From: an uncultured Sphingomonas sp.
GTDB taxonomy: Bacteria; Pseudomonadota; Alphaproteobacteria; Sphingomonadales; Sphingomonadaceae
Length of the DNA stretch: 64,000 nucleotides
Assembly (NCBI RefSeq): GCF_946478955.1
Contig: NZ_CAMLDL010000007.1
Location: 61,659 to 125,658 of the forward strand
Direction: 5' to 3'
The translations under genes and the position numbers were made by a program. Shown piece after piece: positions 18,249 through 27,045 of the stretch; the first letter of the stretch is position 1, and each line of letters begins with the position of its first letter. The notes beneath the pieces are model-generated. The model saw only the letters and a list, made by a program, of their open reading frames with translations. It did not search any database and was not told the DNA's origin.

Positions 18249-19114
18249 GCGAGGAAGGACGCAGCCCGCTCGATTGGTTTGCGGCTCTCGTGGCCGCAAT
18301 TGGTGACGGTTTCCATTCGCCAGTCAATCGCAATACCGCGCTGCGCCGCAACGCTGCAAGATCGGTCGAAATAGCTACGGCTCCGCTCAATCCGAGTGCG
18401 GCCTTGCGCGACGGCTTCGTTGGTCCAGCGCAGATCCTGGCGGCCCACATCTTCGTCGCCGACGAGCAGCAAGACCTTCTTGCTCCAAATGGGATCAAGG
18501 TCGCGCAAGGCGACGCCGGTTCCTTGCAATCCATACGGCCATTGGCAGCCGGCGTCCGGCATCGTGTACCAACCAGCTGCGGAGACAACGGCGGCCCGAA
18601 CACGGGGATTGTCGGATAGCATCAAATAACGATGGGCGAGCTGCGCCCCCGCACTATGGCCGAACAGCCCAAATTCCGATGCGGTCAGGCCGCTACGGGC
18701 ACGCGCCTGGTCGAAAATCAAACCCAATGCATCGATAGGACGTGTGCCGGGGCTGCCCATTCCGTCGCCGCCCATTGCATAGCTATCGCCCGGAAAATTC
18801 CGCTCATCGAAATGAGGTATAATGATGTGAAGGCCAAACTGGTCCGCCAATGGCTTCCATTTGTCCATCATAGAGCTGGCGAGCCGCGAATAGCCGTGAA
18901 GGGACATGACCACCGGGCGGTCCAGCGGCAGGCCCGTGGGCGAATAGGTCAGTACATCAACGCCTCTACCGCCCCATGACAGCCGGAATCCGGCTTCATC
19001 GCCAATTCCGCCGAAGCGTGATGAGGCGCTTTGCGGCGCCTTTACGCCGCACGCCGACAGGCCAACGGCGGTGGCCGATCCGGCTGCGAGTCGAAGTAGC
19101 CCCCTGCGCGACAT
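18245..19114 (-). CDS. Tat-exported lipoprotein, alpha/beta-hydrolase (esterase/depolymerase-like)
   Basis: A 289-residue protein. MSRRGLLRLAAGSATAVGLS-ACG is a twin-arginine signal ending in a lipobox, so it is probably anchored in the cell envelope. The fold is alpha/beta-hydrolase: VVMSLHGYS forms the oxyanion region, the nucleophile Ser is in GLFGHSAGAQLAHR, an Asp in LVGDEDVG and the His in NCGHES. This resembles esterases of the PHB-depolymerase/LpqC group, but the substrate is unknown. The start was chosen so that the Tat motif is N-terminal; the frame is open to 19207. Confidence 0.75.
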   Translation of the reverse strand: MSRRGLLRLAAGSATAVGLSACGVKAPQSASSRFGGIGDEAGFRLSWGGRGVDVLTYSPTGLPLDRPVVMSLHGYSRLASSMMDKWKPLADQFGLHIIIPHFDERNFPGDSYAMGGDGMGSPGTRPIDALGLIFDQARARSGLTASEFGLFGHSAGAQLAHRYLMLSDNPRVRAAVVSAAGWYTMPDAGCQWPYGLQGTGVALRDLDPIWSKKVLLLVGDEDVGRQDLRWTNEAVAQGRTRIERSRSYFDRSCSVAAQRGIAIDWRMETVTNCGHESRKPIERAASFLA

Positions 19115-19465
19115 GATCGGACCATTCCACTGTGGTTCCTGAATGGTTGCTTGCAACATAGCCCAGTTCCGTTTGGATTGGCGCGCGGCAGCGCACACCA
19201 GGGGCAAAGCAAACCATCAAAGACTGAAAATATGGTTGAGATCGCGGATTGGTCGCTGCGATTAATGCAAACGTTTGTATCGCACCTGCAACAGGGCGTC
19301 CCAAAATGAGGCACTTATGTAAGAAGCTGTTAAATTAACGTTATTTTGCTAATAGATGACGAATCGGAAAGCAACGCGACGCAGCCGAATCGTCGTGATG
19401 GATAAAACAGGGGCATGTATGCGTGTTTCGCGCCGTGTACCCGTGCAACATGAGGGAGGCTCGGG
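19115..19465. other. 351-base divergent intergenic region
   Basis: No gene is supported here. It separates the minus-strand hydrolase from the plus-strand P-loop gene and so should hold two promoters. A conspicuously AT-rich patch lies at about 19318-19362 (GTTAAATTAACG, TTATTTTGC). No convincing -35/-10 pair, palindrome or RNA gene was recognised. Confidence 0.5.
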
Positions 19466-20668
19466 GTGTTTCACGACGTTCTTGCGGACGCAATACCCGT
19501 AACGGTTCCATTTCCGGTCGAAGAACCCCGACCTGACAGACGCCGATTGAAGCGCGCAACGTCGATTGCGCCGCTGGATATCGCGGACATTCGAAAGGCG
19601 AAGCGAGCCTTTTCGACACGGCGTGTCGATGAGCGGGCAATGCGTACGCTGGTTAGCGGCGGCCTGCGCCCGCGGACGGGTGACCTCGTCCTGGCCCGGG
19701 TCGACCGCATCCTCTATCAGACTCGGATCGAACTGCCGTGTGGACGCAAGGCGGGTCTGCATGAAGGCGACACCATCATCGTCGCATATGGCGACCGCTA
19801 TGCGACCGATCAGTTTGAATCCGAAGTGCCGCTTGATCTTGGCCCCACCAATTTGGTCGCAACTGGCGGTGTCGCGTCGCGGATGTTGTCGCGTAACACC
19901 GGTGTTCGCGGTGCAACCGAAATCACGCCATTGGGATTGATTGGCGACGAGGAGGGCCGGCCGCTTAACCTGTACCAATTTCGGCTGCCGCATCATCCCG
20001 TTCCGGCCAAGCGACCGCCGACAATTGCCGTCCTCGGGACGTCAATGAACAGCGGCAAGACGACCACCGTTCGCAGCCTTGTATTGGGGCTTAGCCGCGC
20101 CGGATTTCGGGTTGGCACGGCGAAAGTTACCGGCACAGGTTCAGGCGGTGATTATTGGGCCATGCACGACGCCGGCGCCAATGTCGTCGCGGACTTCACG
20201 GACGCGGGCTATTCCGCGACCTACAAGGTTCCGCTGGCGGAACTGGAATCGATCATGTGCGATCTGGTTGGACATCTCTGCCATGAGCAGGTCGATGTCA
20301 TTTTGCTCGAAATTGCCGATGGCATTTTTCAGGAGCAGAATGTCGATTTCATTCAGACGGAGACATTTCAGTCGCTGGTCGACAGTGTTTTCTTCGCAGG
20401 AGGAGAAGCACTTGGCGCGGCGCTAGGTGTTTGTAAGCTGCAGATGCTCGGGCTCGATGTTATCGGCCTTTCGGGCAAGCTAACGGCATCCGAGCTGTTG
20501 ATCCGGGAGGCTGCGGGCGTTTGTGAAGTGCCCATTTATCGCAAGGGCGACCTTGATGACCCGCTGCGGGCGCCGCACGTGCTCGGTATTGAACCGAAGC
20601 AGTCGCCATCTGAAGCGCTGGCGATGACGGCCGACGAGATGCTGTTGATCGGTCAGGCGATCGGGTGA
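19466..20668 (+). CDS. P-loop NTPase of unrecognised family (DUF1611-like nucleotide-binding half)
   Basis: A 400-residue cytoplasmic protein without signal or membrane segments. Residues about 70-175 look like a small beta-rich domain (GDLVLARVDRI, GDTIIVAYGDRYATDQFE). Residues about 186-340 hold a P-loop domain: Walker A GTSMNSGKTTT at 191-201, then GTAKVTGTGSGGDYWAMHDAGA and a possible Walker-B-like VILLEIADGIFQ. The second half recalls DUF1611/DgcN-type or MobB-like proteins, but I cannot assign it. Its stop overlaps the start of the ABC gene, so the two products probably act together. The start at 19466 follows GGGAGGCTCGGG (GTG TTT start is possible). Confidence 0.65.
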   Translation: MFHDVLADAIPVTVPFPVEEPRPDRRRLKRATSIAPLDIADIRKAKRAFSTRRVDERAMRTLVSGGLRPRTGDLVLARVDRILYQTRIELPCGRKAGLHEGDTIIVAYGDRYATDQFESEVPLDLGPTNLVATGGVASRMLSRNTGVRGATEITPLGLIGDEEGRPLNLYQFRLPHHPVPAKRPPTIAVLGTSMNSGKTTTVRSLVLGLSRAGFRVGTAKVTGTGSGGDYWAMHDAGANVVADFTDAGYSATYKVPLAELESIMCDLVGHLCHEQVDVILLEIADGIFQEQNVDFIQTETFQSLVDSVFFAGGEALGAALGVCKLQMLGLDVIGLSGKLTASELLIREAAGVCEVPIYRKGDLDDPLRAPHVLGIEPKQSPSEALAMTADEMLLIGQAIG

Positions 20669-22368
20669 TGCGGGCCAATATGTCACTTCGTTACCGGGAC
20701 ATGTTCCGGCCCCGGGACTATTTCGTCATGGGGGCGATCGCTGTCGGCTATGCGCTGTCGATCGTGACGTTATTGGTGCTCGTACGAATGATTGTCGCGG
20801 CGCTAAACGGACATAGCGGGACAATTACACTACCGGTCCTAATCACCCTTTTGGCAGTCACCGGGCTTGCCAATGCAGGCCTGAAGGCGCTGGAATTCAC
20901 GGTGCCGGAGATCATTGGCTATCGGATTGTCCGCGAGCTGCGCATCCGCCTGTACCGGCACATGGCGGCAATGGCTCCGCGGCAGATTCAGCATCGCTCG
21001 CGCGGCAGCCTGATCCTCCGTCTTACCGGCGACCTTACCATGCTTCGTACGTGGCTCAGCCGCGGACTGTGCCGCGGTGCGGTGGCGTTGGTCGCCTTAA
21101 TCGCGTCGATCGCGGTGGTTGCTTGGTACAGCCCGTTGATCGCACTTGTTACTCTTCTCGTTTTCGGCGTCGGTTTGCTTTCCAGCCTCTATGTCGGTCG
21201 GTTACTCCAGCGAGTGACCAGCCGCGTCCGCCGACGCCGATCCCTCCTCACCAGCAACGTCGATGAACAGGTGAACGCACTTTCCGTCGTTCAACTATTC
21301 GGACGCCTGCGCGGTGAGGAGGGACGCTTTGACCGACAAAATGTGCTCATGACCGAAGCCCTCTATACCGAAGCGAGGTATCGCGGTGTTTTGCGCGGCA
21401 TATCGACCGCAGCCGGCTGGATGGCCCTCGTTGCCGCATTGATCGTCAGCGCAATTGAGGCGGGCATGGGCATCGCCAATGTCGGCAATGTTCTGGTTGC
21501 GATCCTTGCGACCCGACTGATGCAGACGCAGGTTCGCACACTCGCGCTCAGCCATGATTATTGGCGGCGCGCCGAAATCAGCCGCCATAAATTGCAGGAC
21601 TTTCTGCGGAGCCGGTCGCGCCTGCTTGATGATGACGGTGACCGTCTTGTCCACAATCGCGCGCCGATCCGGTTTGACAATGTCGTGGTCGAAGGATCGT
21701 TAAGCTTCTTCAACGCGGAGGTGGCTGCCGGTCAGCATATCGCAATCACCGGCCCCAGCGGTTCGGGCAAATCGACGCTGCTTCAGGCGGCAAGCGCCAT
21801 GGTCGATTGCAACGCAGGGTCAATCACAATCGGTCAGCAGGTGGTCGAACATTGTTCGGCGCAGAGCATATGGCGCAAAATGGGTTTTGTCGGACCGGAT
21901 CTGCCGCTGATGCGCGGAACACTACGGCGCAACCTCACCTATCGCAAACCGTCGGTCAGCGATGAAGAATTGCAGGCCCATTTGGTTCGCTGCGGGCTTG
22001 ATGGCCTCGCGCGGTCATTGCCGGACGGCTTTGATTTTTGGGTGACGGAAGGCGGCGCCAATTTGCCGAATGGTACGCGGCAGCAAATTGCTATTGCCCG
22101 CGCGCTCCTTGGCAATCCGCCGATCCTGATGCTGGACCGCGCGTCGGCACAGCTCGACGCAGACGGACGTACCGCATTTCGCGATTTGCTGGCGCGTTAT
22201 TCCGGAACGATCCTATCGGTAACGGATGACGCTGAGGAAATGGCCCTTGCCGACCAGGTATGGACGGTGCGGGACGGGCGGCTGGACGCTGCCGAGCCTT
22301 CTGCGCTGTATCTGGCACGTCGCGCCCGGCGTCCGTTCGCCGCGCACCGGCCAGTGCGCGCTAGTTGA
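20668..22368 (+). CDS. ABC exporter-like protein with degenerate ATPase motifs
   Basis: 566 residues: about five or six membrane segments in residues 15-290, then a nucleotide-binding domain. Walker A GPSGSGKST (362-370) and the Walker B aspartate (ILMLD) are kept. Other positions differ from normal exporters: the Q-loop reads FVGPD where VPQD is usual, the signature reads LPNGT in place of LSGGQ, the catalytic glutamate after Walker B is Arg (LDRASA), and the switch-histidine region reads SVTDDAEE. It may bind ATP but hydrolyse it poorly, or depend on a partner. It overlaps the upstream P-loop gene; the substrate is unknown. A GTG at 20665 is an alternative start. Confidence 0.8.
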   Translation: MRANMSLRYRDMFRPRDYFVMGAIAVGYALSIVTLLVLVRMIVAALNGHSGTITLPVLITLLAVTGLANAGLKALEFTVPEIIGYRIVRELRIRLYRHMAAMAPRQIQHRSRGSLILRLTGDLTMLRTWLSRGLCRGAVALVALIASIAVVAWYSPLIALVTLLVFGVGLLSSLYVGRLLQRVTSRVRRRRSLLTSNVDEQVNALSVVQLFGRLRGEEGRFDRQNVLMTEALYTEARYRGVLRGISTAAGWMALVAALIVSAIEAGMGIANVGNVLVAILATRLMQTQVRTLALSHDYWRRAEISRHKLQDFLRSRSRLLDDDGDRLVHNRAPIRFDNVVVEGSLSFFNAEVAAGQHIAITGPSGSGKSTLLQAASAMVDCNAGSITIGQQVVEHCSAQSIWRKMGFVGPDLPLMRGTLRRNLTYRKPSVSDEELQAHLVRCGLDGLARSLPDGFDFWVTEGGANLPNGTRQQIAIARALLGNPPILMLDRASAQLDADGRTAFRDLLARYSGTILSVTDDAEEMALADQVWTVRDGRLDAAEPSALYLARRARRPFAAHRPVRAS

Positions 22369-22415
22369 TGTTGAATTTGATGGTTGTGCCTTTGGCACGC
22401 GGGGAGATGAAGACA

Positions 22416-23339
22416 ATGAAGTTTCGGGGAGCAAAAATCGGCGTTGCCGTTATCGCGGCGACTGCGGTCATTGCCGCCGCAAGCCCGGCAGACGCGAAGA
22501 AGAAAAAGCGTACCCGCGTCTCGCTCGAGACCAAATCTGCCCTGTTCTATGGTAGTCGGCGCAATGGTGGTGGCTTCAGCGATTTCGGTGATACCTTGCG
22601 TTCCGGCTATGAGCTTGGTGCCGGAATTTCGGTGGATCATGACATCGGGAAGGGGATGGTGTCGCTGGACGCATCGAGCACAAGGATCGATTATTTCAGC
22701 GACAAATATCGTGACCGCTGGGCGAACCGCGTTGCGCTGGGTTTCTCTCAGTCCCTGTCGTCAGACCTCAGCCTGTCGGTTCGGGGCGCACACGCGACCC
22801 AGCTGATCGGTCTTGAATATGACAAGTTCAATCAGTCGGATGTCCGCGCCATGCTGGCGTATGAACCGGGCCCTAGCCGGTTCCGGGTTGGCGCGGGTTA
22901 TCGTTGGCGCCGCTATGACGACGCGGTGCATACCGAAGGCGATGGCGTCTTCGTCGACGCGGATTATCGCTATCGTTTCGGCAATGGCAATTACGCCATG
23001 ATCGATTTCGGCTACGATGAAATCAATGCCGATGTCGCCCGACGCGATTACAATCGGTTTACGATCACGCCCAGCTATGGGTTCCGGCTAGGTGACCGCA
23101 CAGACCTTACATTGTCGAGCCGCTGGCGGACCTGGACGTATGACAATCGCCTGGTCGGAAACAGCAAACGCAAGGACAGCAGCATTCAGCCAATGATCGA
23201 AGTCACGCAGCGGTTCGGCAAGGATTGGTATGTCGATGCCGGCGCGGGCTACCGTTGGCGTTGGTCGAACGAACCCGGCGCCGACGAACGAGGCCCGCGT
23301 TTGCAGATTGCCGTGCGCAAGCGGTTCCGATTGAATTGA
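22416..23339 (+). CDS. Predicted outer-membrane beta-barrel protein
   Basis: A 307-residue protein with a signal peptide (KIGVAVIAATAVIAAASPADA, cleavage after ADA) followed by a lysine-rich stretch. The remainder is alternating aromatic/polar strands (FGYDEINADV, DLTLSSRWRTWTYD, WYVDAGAGYRWRW) ending in FRLN, typical of a beta-barrel with a terminal aromatic strand. The ATG at 22416 has GGGGA ten bases upstream. It follows the ABC-like gene by 47 bases and probably shares its transcript, so it may be the outer-membrane part of the same system. No family name can be given. Confidence 0.65.
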   Translation: MKFRGAKIGVAVIAATAVIAAASPADAKKKKRTRVSLETKSALFYGSRRNGGGFSDFGDTLRSGYELGAGISVDHDIGKGMVSLDASSTRIDYFSDKYRDRWANRVALGFSQSLSSDLSLSVRGAHATQLIGLEYDKFNQSDVRAMLAYEPGPSRFRVGAGYRWRRYDDAVHTEGDGVFVDADYRYRFGNGNYAMIDFGYDEINADVARRDYNRFTITPSYGFRLGDRTDLTLSSRWRTWTYDNRLVGNSKRKDSSIQPMIEVTQRFGKDWYVDAGAGYRWRWSNEPGADERGPRLQIAVRKRFRLN

Positions 23340-23359
23340 TCCAGCGTGCCGATGCTGGG

Positions 23360-23390
23360 AAGGGCGGGGGGCTAGCTCCCGCCCTTTCTT
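23360..23390 (+). terminator. Intrinsic terminator after the beta-barrel gene
   Basis: AAGGGCGGG(GG)-GCTAGC-TCCCGCCCTTT forms a long GC stem followed by TTTCTTTG. It separates the P-loop/ABC/barrel unit from the TonB-like gene, indicating independent transcription of the latter. Confidence 0.75.
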
Positions 23391-23440
23391 TGTGCGCGAT
23401 GATTGAAACCGCATTGGAACGCTGGCGTTATGGTGGTTGA

Positions 23441-24205
23441 ATGTATCAGCCGACATCCACCACTCGCGATCGAATCCTCATTATCAGCGGTGTGCTGCTG
23501 GTGCACCTTGGCCTCGCCTTTGCGCTGATCAATCTCAGCACAAGCATTCGGCAATCCCTGCCCGACGAAGTGGTCGAAATCTTTGATGTGACGGAACCTC
23601 TACCGCCACCACCGCCTCCCCCGCCTGAGCCGGTTGTGGTCGAGGAAAAGCAGGCCAAACCAAAGCCGAAGGAAGCCGAAGGCGCGGCCTCACCCAAGAA
23701 CATTAAAAGTCAGGCGAGTGAGATCAAGGATCCGAAGCCGCGCATACCGCTGCCCGTCCCGCAACCGGTCAAGGTCAGCGAAACGCCGCGTCAGGGAACC
23801 GACACCACACAGGGCGCCAGCAACCAGGCAGGGCTCGGCACTGGCGCAGGCGGCATCGGCAATGGAACCGGCAGCGGCGGATCGGGCAGCGGCAGCGGAG
23901 GCGGCGGCGGTGGCGGCACCGGGGTGAAGCTCGTGCGCGGCATTACCAATCGCGATTATCCTGCGGCCATTCAGCGTAGCTGGCCGCGCGGTGGGCGCAT
24001 CTTCGTTCGCGTGCGGGTGCAGCCCGACGGAAGAGTTAGTCAATGTGACGTTATGCGCTCATTCGGCGACGCGACGGCGGACCAGTGGACTTGCAGTCTG
24101 ATCCTTCAGCGCGGCCAATTCCGCCCGGCGACCGACGCAAGCGGTCGGCCCATCGCCGCGTGGTTCGGTTATGTGCAGGGTGACACAGGCCGATATGACC
24201 GTTAG
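23441..24205 (+). CDS. TonB-family energy transducer protein
   Basis: A 254-residue protein. One N-terminal membrane helix (residues about 12-31, LIISGVLLVHLGLAFALI) is followed by a periplasmic linker: a run of eight prolines, a Lys/Glu-rich section (EEKQAKPKPKEAE) and a glycine/serine-rich tract at about 130-160. The C-terminal 90 residues (RDYPAAIQRSWPRGGRIFVRVRVQPDGRVSQCDV) match the TonB C-terminal fold. It would transmit proton-motive force to receptors. No exbB/exbD lie beside it. Confidence 0.8.
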   Translation: MYQPTSTTRDRILIISGVLLVHLGLAFALINLSTSIRQSLPDEVVEIFDVTEPLPPPPPPPPEPVVVEEKQAKPKPKEAEGAASPKNIKSQASEIKDPKPRIPLPVPQPVKVSETPRQGTDTTQGASNQAGLGTGAGGIGNGTGSGGSGSGSGGGGGGGTGVKLVRGITNRDYPAAIQRSWPRGGRIFVRVRVQPDGRVSQCDVMRSFGDATADQWTCSLILQRGQFRPATDASGRPIAAWFGYVQGDTGRYDR

Positions 24206-25713
24206 GCAGCCGCTTCGCCCTGATCGCTAATCCGCAGCATCGCCAGCGCCGCTAGCGCCATCACGGCGGCCGCGAACGCCATAGTGTAGATCGGCTCGGT
24301 CGGGAAAAAGGCCTTCATGATCGATCCCATTACCGTCGCCACCAGCAGCTGCGGGATGACGATGAAGATATTGAAAAGCCCCATGTAGATGCCGAGCTTT
24401 GACTGCGGCAGGCTCGACGCCAGGATGGCGTAGGGCATTGCAAGGATCGACGCCCAGGCAATGCCAACCCCAACTTCGGCAATCCATAGATGACCCGGAT
24501 TCTTGATGAGAAAGAAGCTCGCAAAACCAAGCGCGCCGCACAGCAATCCGATCATATGCGTTTTTACCTTGCCGATCCGCCTTGCCAGCCATGGCAGAAG
24601 CGTCAAGGCGGCAATGGCGGCAACAGCGTTGTAAATGGCGAACAGAATACCGACCCAATTACCTGCCTCCTGATAGGCGGCGCTGTCTGCGTCGGTGGAG
24701 CCGAAGAAATATTGCGCGACGACGGGGGTGGTGTTGATCCACATGATGAACAGCGCGGACCAGCTGAAGAATTGCGTCACCGCCAGCTTTTTCATCACAG
24801 GCGGCATGCCGGCAAAATCCCCGACGATGCTCGACAGCATATTTGAGGTATTGCCCTGTTTCGCCTTGGCAATCGCGATAGCGGACGCAATGCCGTAGGC
24901 GCCCAGCAATCCCCCGAGCAAATAGACTTCCTTTTCAAGGTGCAACGGCTTCACCAGGCCGGCGACAACCACGCCTGCGGCCACCCACATCGCACTCCCG
25001 CTATAGCTGCGTGCTGCCAGCGCCCGGATTGTCAGCGTGTCACCATCGCCCTCAGCTTCGCTACCAAAGCTACGCATCTCCTCGGGCGAATATTCGCGGG
25101 TGTTGAGCACGGTCCACAAAACCGCCGCAAACAGCACGATTGCGCCGAACCAGAAGCTATATTTGACTGTGTCGGGAATGACGCCATGCGGCGCTTCATT
25201 GGCCACGCCCAAATGATCGAGCAAATAGGGAAAAGCCGAGCCGACCACCGCGCCCGCACCGATGAAGGCAGTTTGCACTGCATAACCCGCCGTATGTTGC
25301 TCTTTCGGCAGCATGTCACCGACGAAGGCGCGGAACGGCTCCATTGAAATATTGAGGCTGGCATCAAGCATCCAAAGCAGCAGCGCTGCCATCAACAGCA
25401 CGGGCGCCAACGGCATGAGCAATAGCGCCAATGCGGCAAGAATCGCGCCCGCAAGGAAATAGGGGCGACGGCGACCTAGGCGGCCGAGCCACGTCCGGTC
25501 GCTCATATGACCAATGATCGGTTGCACCAGCAGACCAGTAAGCGGCGCCGCGACCCATAGGGCGGGTAGGTCATCGAGAGATGAACCAAGCGTCTGGAAA
25601 ATCCGGCTCATATTCGAGTTTTGCAACGCAAAGCCGATTTGGATGCCGAAGAAACCAAAGCTGATATTCCACAACCCGGCCCAACTCTGCCGTGGTTTCT
25701 CGGTCGTTGCCAT
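24202..25713 (-). CDS. Sugar MFS transporter (maltose/maltodextrin permease, GPH/SLC45-like)
   Basis: A 503-residue inner-membrane protein with about twelve helices. WNISFGFFGIQIGFALQNSNMSRIFQTLG at the N-terminus and HMSDRTWLGRLGRRRPYFL in the first cytoplasmic loop are typical of the MalT/SLC45-like group found in Caulobacter and sphingomonad maltose loci. It should move maltose or maltodextrin products across the inner membrane. It is downstream of the LacI gene on the same strand, with a candidate LacI operator 87 bases ahead of its start. Confidence 0.85.
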   Translation of the reverse strand: MATTEKPRQSWAGLWNISFGFFGIQIGFALQNSNMSRIFQTLGSSLDDLPALWVAAPLTGLLVQPIIGHMSDRTWLGRLGRRRPYFLAGAILAALALLLMPLAPVLLMAALLLWMLDASLNISMEPFRAFVGDMLPKEQHTAGYAVQTAFIGAGAVVGSAFPYLLDHLGVANEAPHGVIPDTVKYSFWFGAIVLFAAVLWTVLNTREYSPEEMRSFGSEAEGDGDTLTIRALAARSYSGSAMWVAAGVVVAGLVKPLHLEKEVYLLGGLLGAYGIASAIAIAKAKQGNTSNMLSSIVGDFAGMPPVMKKLAVTQFFSWSALFIMWINTTPVVAQYFFGSTDADSAAYQEAGNWVGILFAIYNAVAAIAALTLLPWLARRIGKVKTHMIGLLCGALGFASFFLIKNPGHLWIAEVGVGIAWASILAMPYAILASSLPQSKLGIYMGLFNIFIVIPQLLVATVMGSIMKAFFPTEPIYTMAFAAAVMALAALAMLRISDQGEAAA

Positions 25714-25799
25714 TTGCCTCTCCCCTCGGGTCGTGCAGCGCCCGATTTGAAGCGGAAGCTGACAGAGGCCGACCGGCGTTACAACCGCCGAGCATGGCG

Positions 25800-25813
25800 T
25801 GTATTCGTATGCA
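25800..25813. promoter_or_regulatory. Candidate LacI-family operator 1
   Basis: TGTATTCGTATGCA, an imperfect palindrome centred on CG, lies between the LacI stop and the MFS transporter start. Its right half, read on the other strand, is TGCATAC, the same half-site seen at 37072-37085. Confidence 0.5.
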
Positions 25814-25818
25814 GCGGG

Positions 25819-26850
25819 TTAGGTGGAGCCGCGCACGATCAATTGCACGGGTAAGGTGACGCTATGCGGTGCCTGATGTGCTGCCTGCGCGTCGATCTTG
25901 GACAGTAAGGTCTCTACCAGCATATCCCCGGCGCGGCGCGCATCTTGCGCAACGGTCGTCAACGCGGGTTCCGACATTCGCGCCGCCGCAAGATCATCAA
26001 AACCGACAATCGCGACGTCTCTCGGCACTTCCAGGCCCGCCTCATGAAGTTCGTGCATGGCGCCAATGGCCGTCAGGTCGCTGACCGCGAAAATGGCGTC
26101 GAAAGTCTTGCCTTGATCGAGGAGCTGGCGCGCGGCTTCGCGGCCGCTTTCCTCGCTCGCTATTGCGTTCACGCGCAGATCGGGATCAATGCTGCGTCCG
26201 GTTTCGTCTAACGCCCTGCTAAAGCCTGCCCAGCGTTCCAAATATTCGGGCGCCCCTACGCTTGCAGTTCCTAAAAAGGCGATGTGGCGTCGGCCGCGCT
26301 CGACAAGATGTTTGCCGGCCAGATAGCCGCCCAATTCATTGTCTGACCCCACGGTCGTCCCGACCTGACCCGTTCGAGCGGCCCCCCATCGGACGAAATG
26401 TGTCCCCTGACCCACCAACTGCTGCAGGCGCGGCAGAGAGTCGCGGTAATCGCCATAGCCGAGGAGAATGATGCCGTCGGCCTTGCGGCTGTCTTCATAA
26501 TCGACGTGCCAGTCTCCGCTCAACTGCTGAAAGCTGATCAGCAAATCATAGCCCGCACGCGCGCAGGCCCGCGTAATCGACCCGACCATCGACAGATAGA
26601 ATGGATTGATCAGCGTGTCGTCCGGCGTTGGGTCTTCAAAGAACAGTAGAGCAATGGTCCGCGATTGGCGGCGGCGCAGCCCGGACGCATTTTTGTCGAC
26701 CGTATAATTCAGCTCGCGCGCGGCGGCGAGGACCTTTGCCCGTGTCTCGTCACTGACACTTGGGTTGCCGGAAAGCGCACGGCTGACCGTTGGTTGTGAA
26801 ACGCCGGCGAGGGCCGCAATGTCAAAACTTGTTGGTCTGCGCTGGTTCAT
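25819..26850 (-). CDS. LacI-family transcriptional regulator
   Basis: A 343-residue repressor. Residues 1-55 hold the LacI HTH and hinge helix (TSFDIAALAGVSQPTVSRAL, then KVLAAARELNYTVDKNASGLR). The sugar-binding domain follows and ends in TLPVQLIVRGST. The ATG at 26850 was chosen because the HTH must be N-terminal; the frame is open to 27012. It lies between the sugar permease and the divergent TonB receptor, so a maltose-type ligand is likely. Three similar palindromes in the region are candidate binding sites. Confidence 0.92.
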   Translation of the reverse strand: MNQRRPTSFDIAALAGVSQPTVSRALSGNPSVSDETRAKVLAAARELNYTVDKNASGLRRRQSRTIALLFFEDPTPDDTLINPFYLSMVGSITRACARAGYDLLISFQQLSGDWHVDYEDSRKADGIILLGYGDYRDSLPRLQQLVGQGTHFVRWGAARTGQVGTTVGSDNELGGYLAGKHLVERGRRHIAFLGTASVGAPEYLERWAGFSRALDETGRSIDPDLRVNAIASEESGREAARQLLDQGKTFDAIFAVSDLTAIGAMHELHEAGLEVPRDVAIVGFDDLAAARMSEPALTTVAQDARRAGDMLVETLLSKIDAQAAHQAPHSVTLPVQLIVRGST

Positions 26851-26916
26851 CCAACCCCGTATGCAATCCGTTGCAAAACAGCCACGCCGAGGCAGCCAAC
26901 TCGTTCGTAATGCAGG

Positions 26917-26930
26917 TGAATACGTATGTA
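26917..26930. promoter_or_regulatory. Candidate LacI-family operator 2
   Basis: TGAATACGTATGTA, with the perfect core ATACGTAT, sits in the divergent interval between lacI and the TonB receptor. It matches operator 1 at 11 of 14 positions. A second inverted repeat, TGCAA-TCCG-TTGCA at 26862-26875, is nearby but fits the shared pattern less well. Confidence 0.6.
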
Positions 26931-27045
26931 TAGCGCCTCCGCCATACTGACTCCGACCCATCCGCGCGCGTAAAGAAGCCGACAATCCATCATGAATGGA
27001 AATACAGGCCATCGATAAGGCCGCAGTGGAGGGGAATAGGGGAAA

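Noticed and set aside
26862..26875. TGCAA-TCCG-TTGCA inverted repeat near the lacI start
   Set aside because: A possible extra LacI site, but it does not fit the half-site TGNATAC shared by the other three palindromes.
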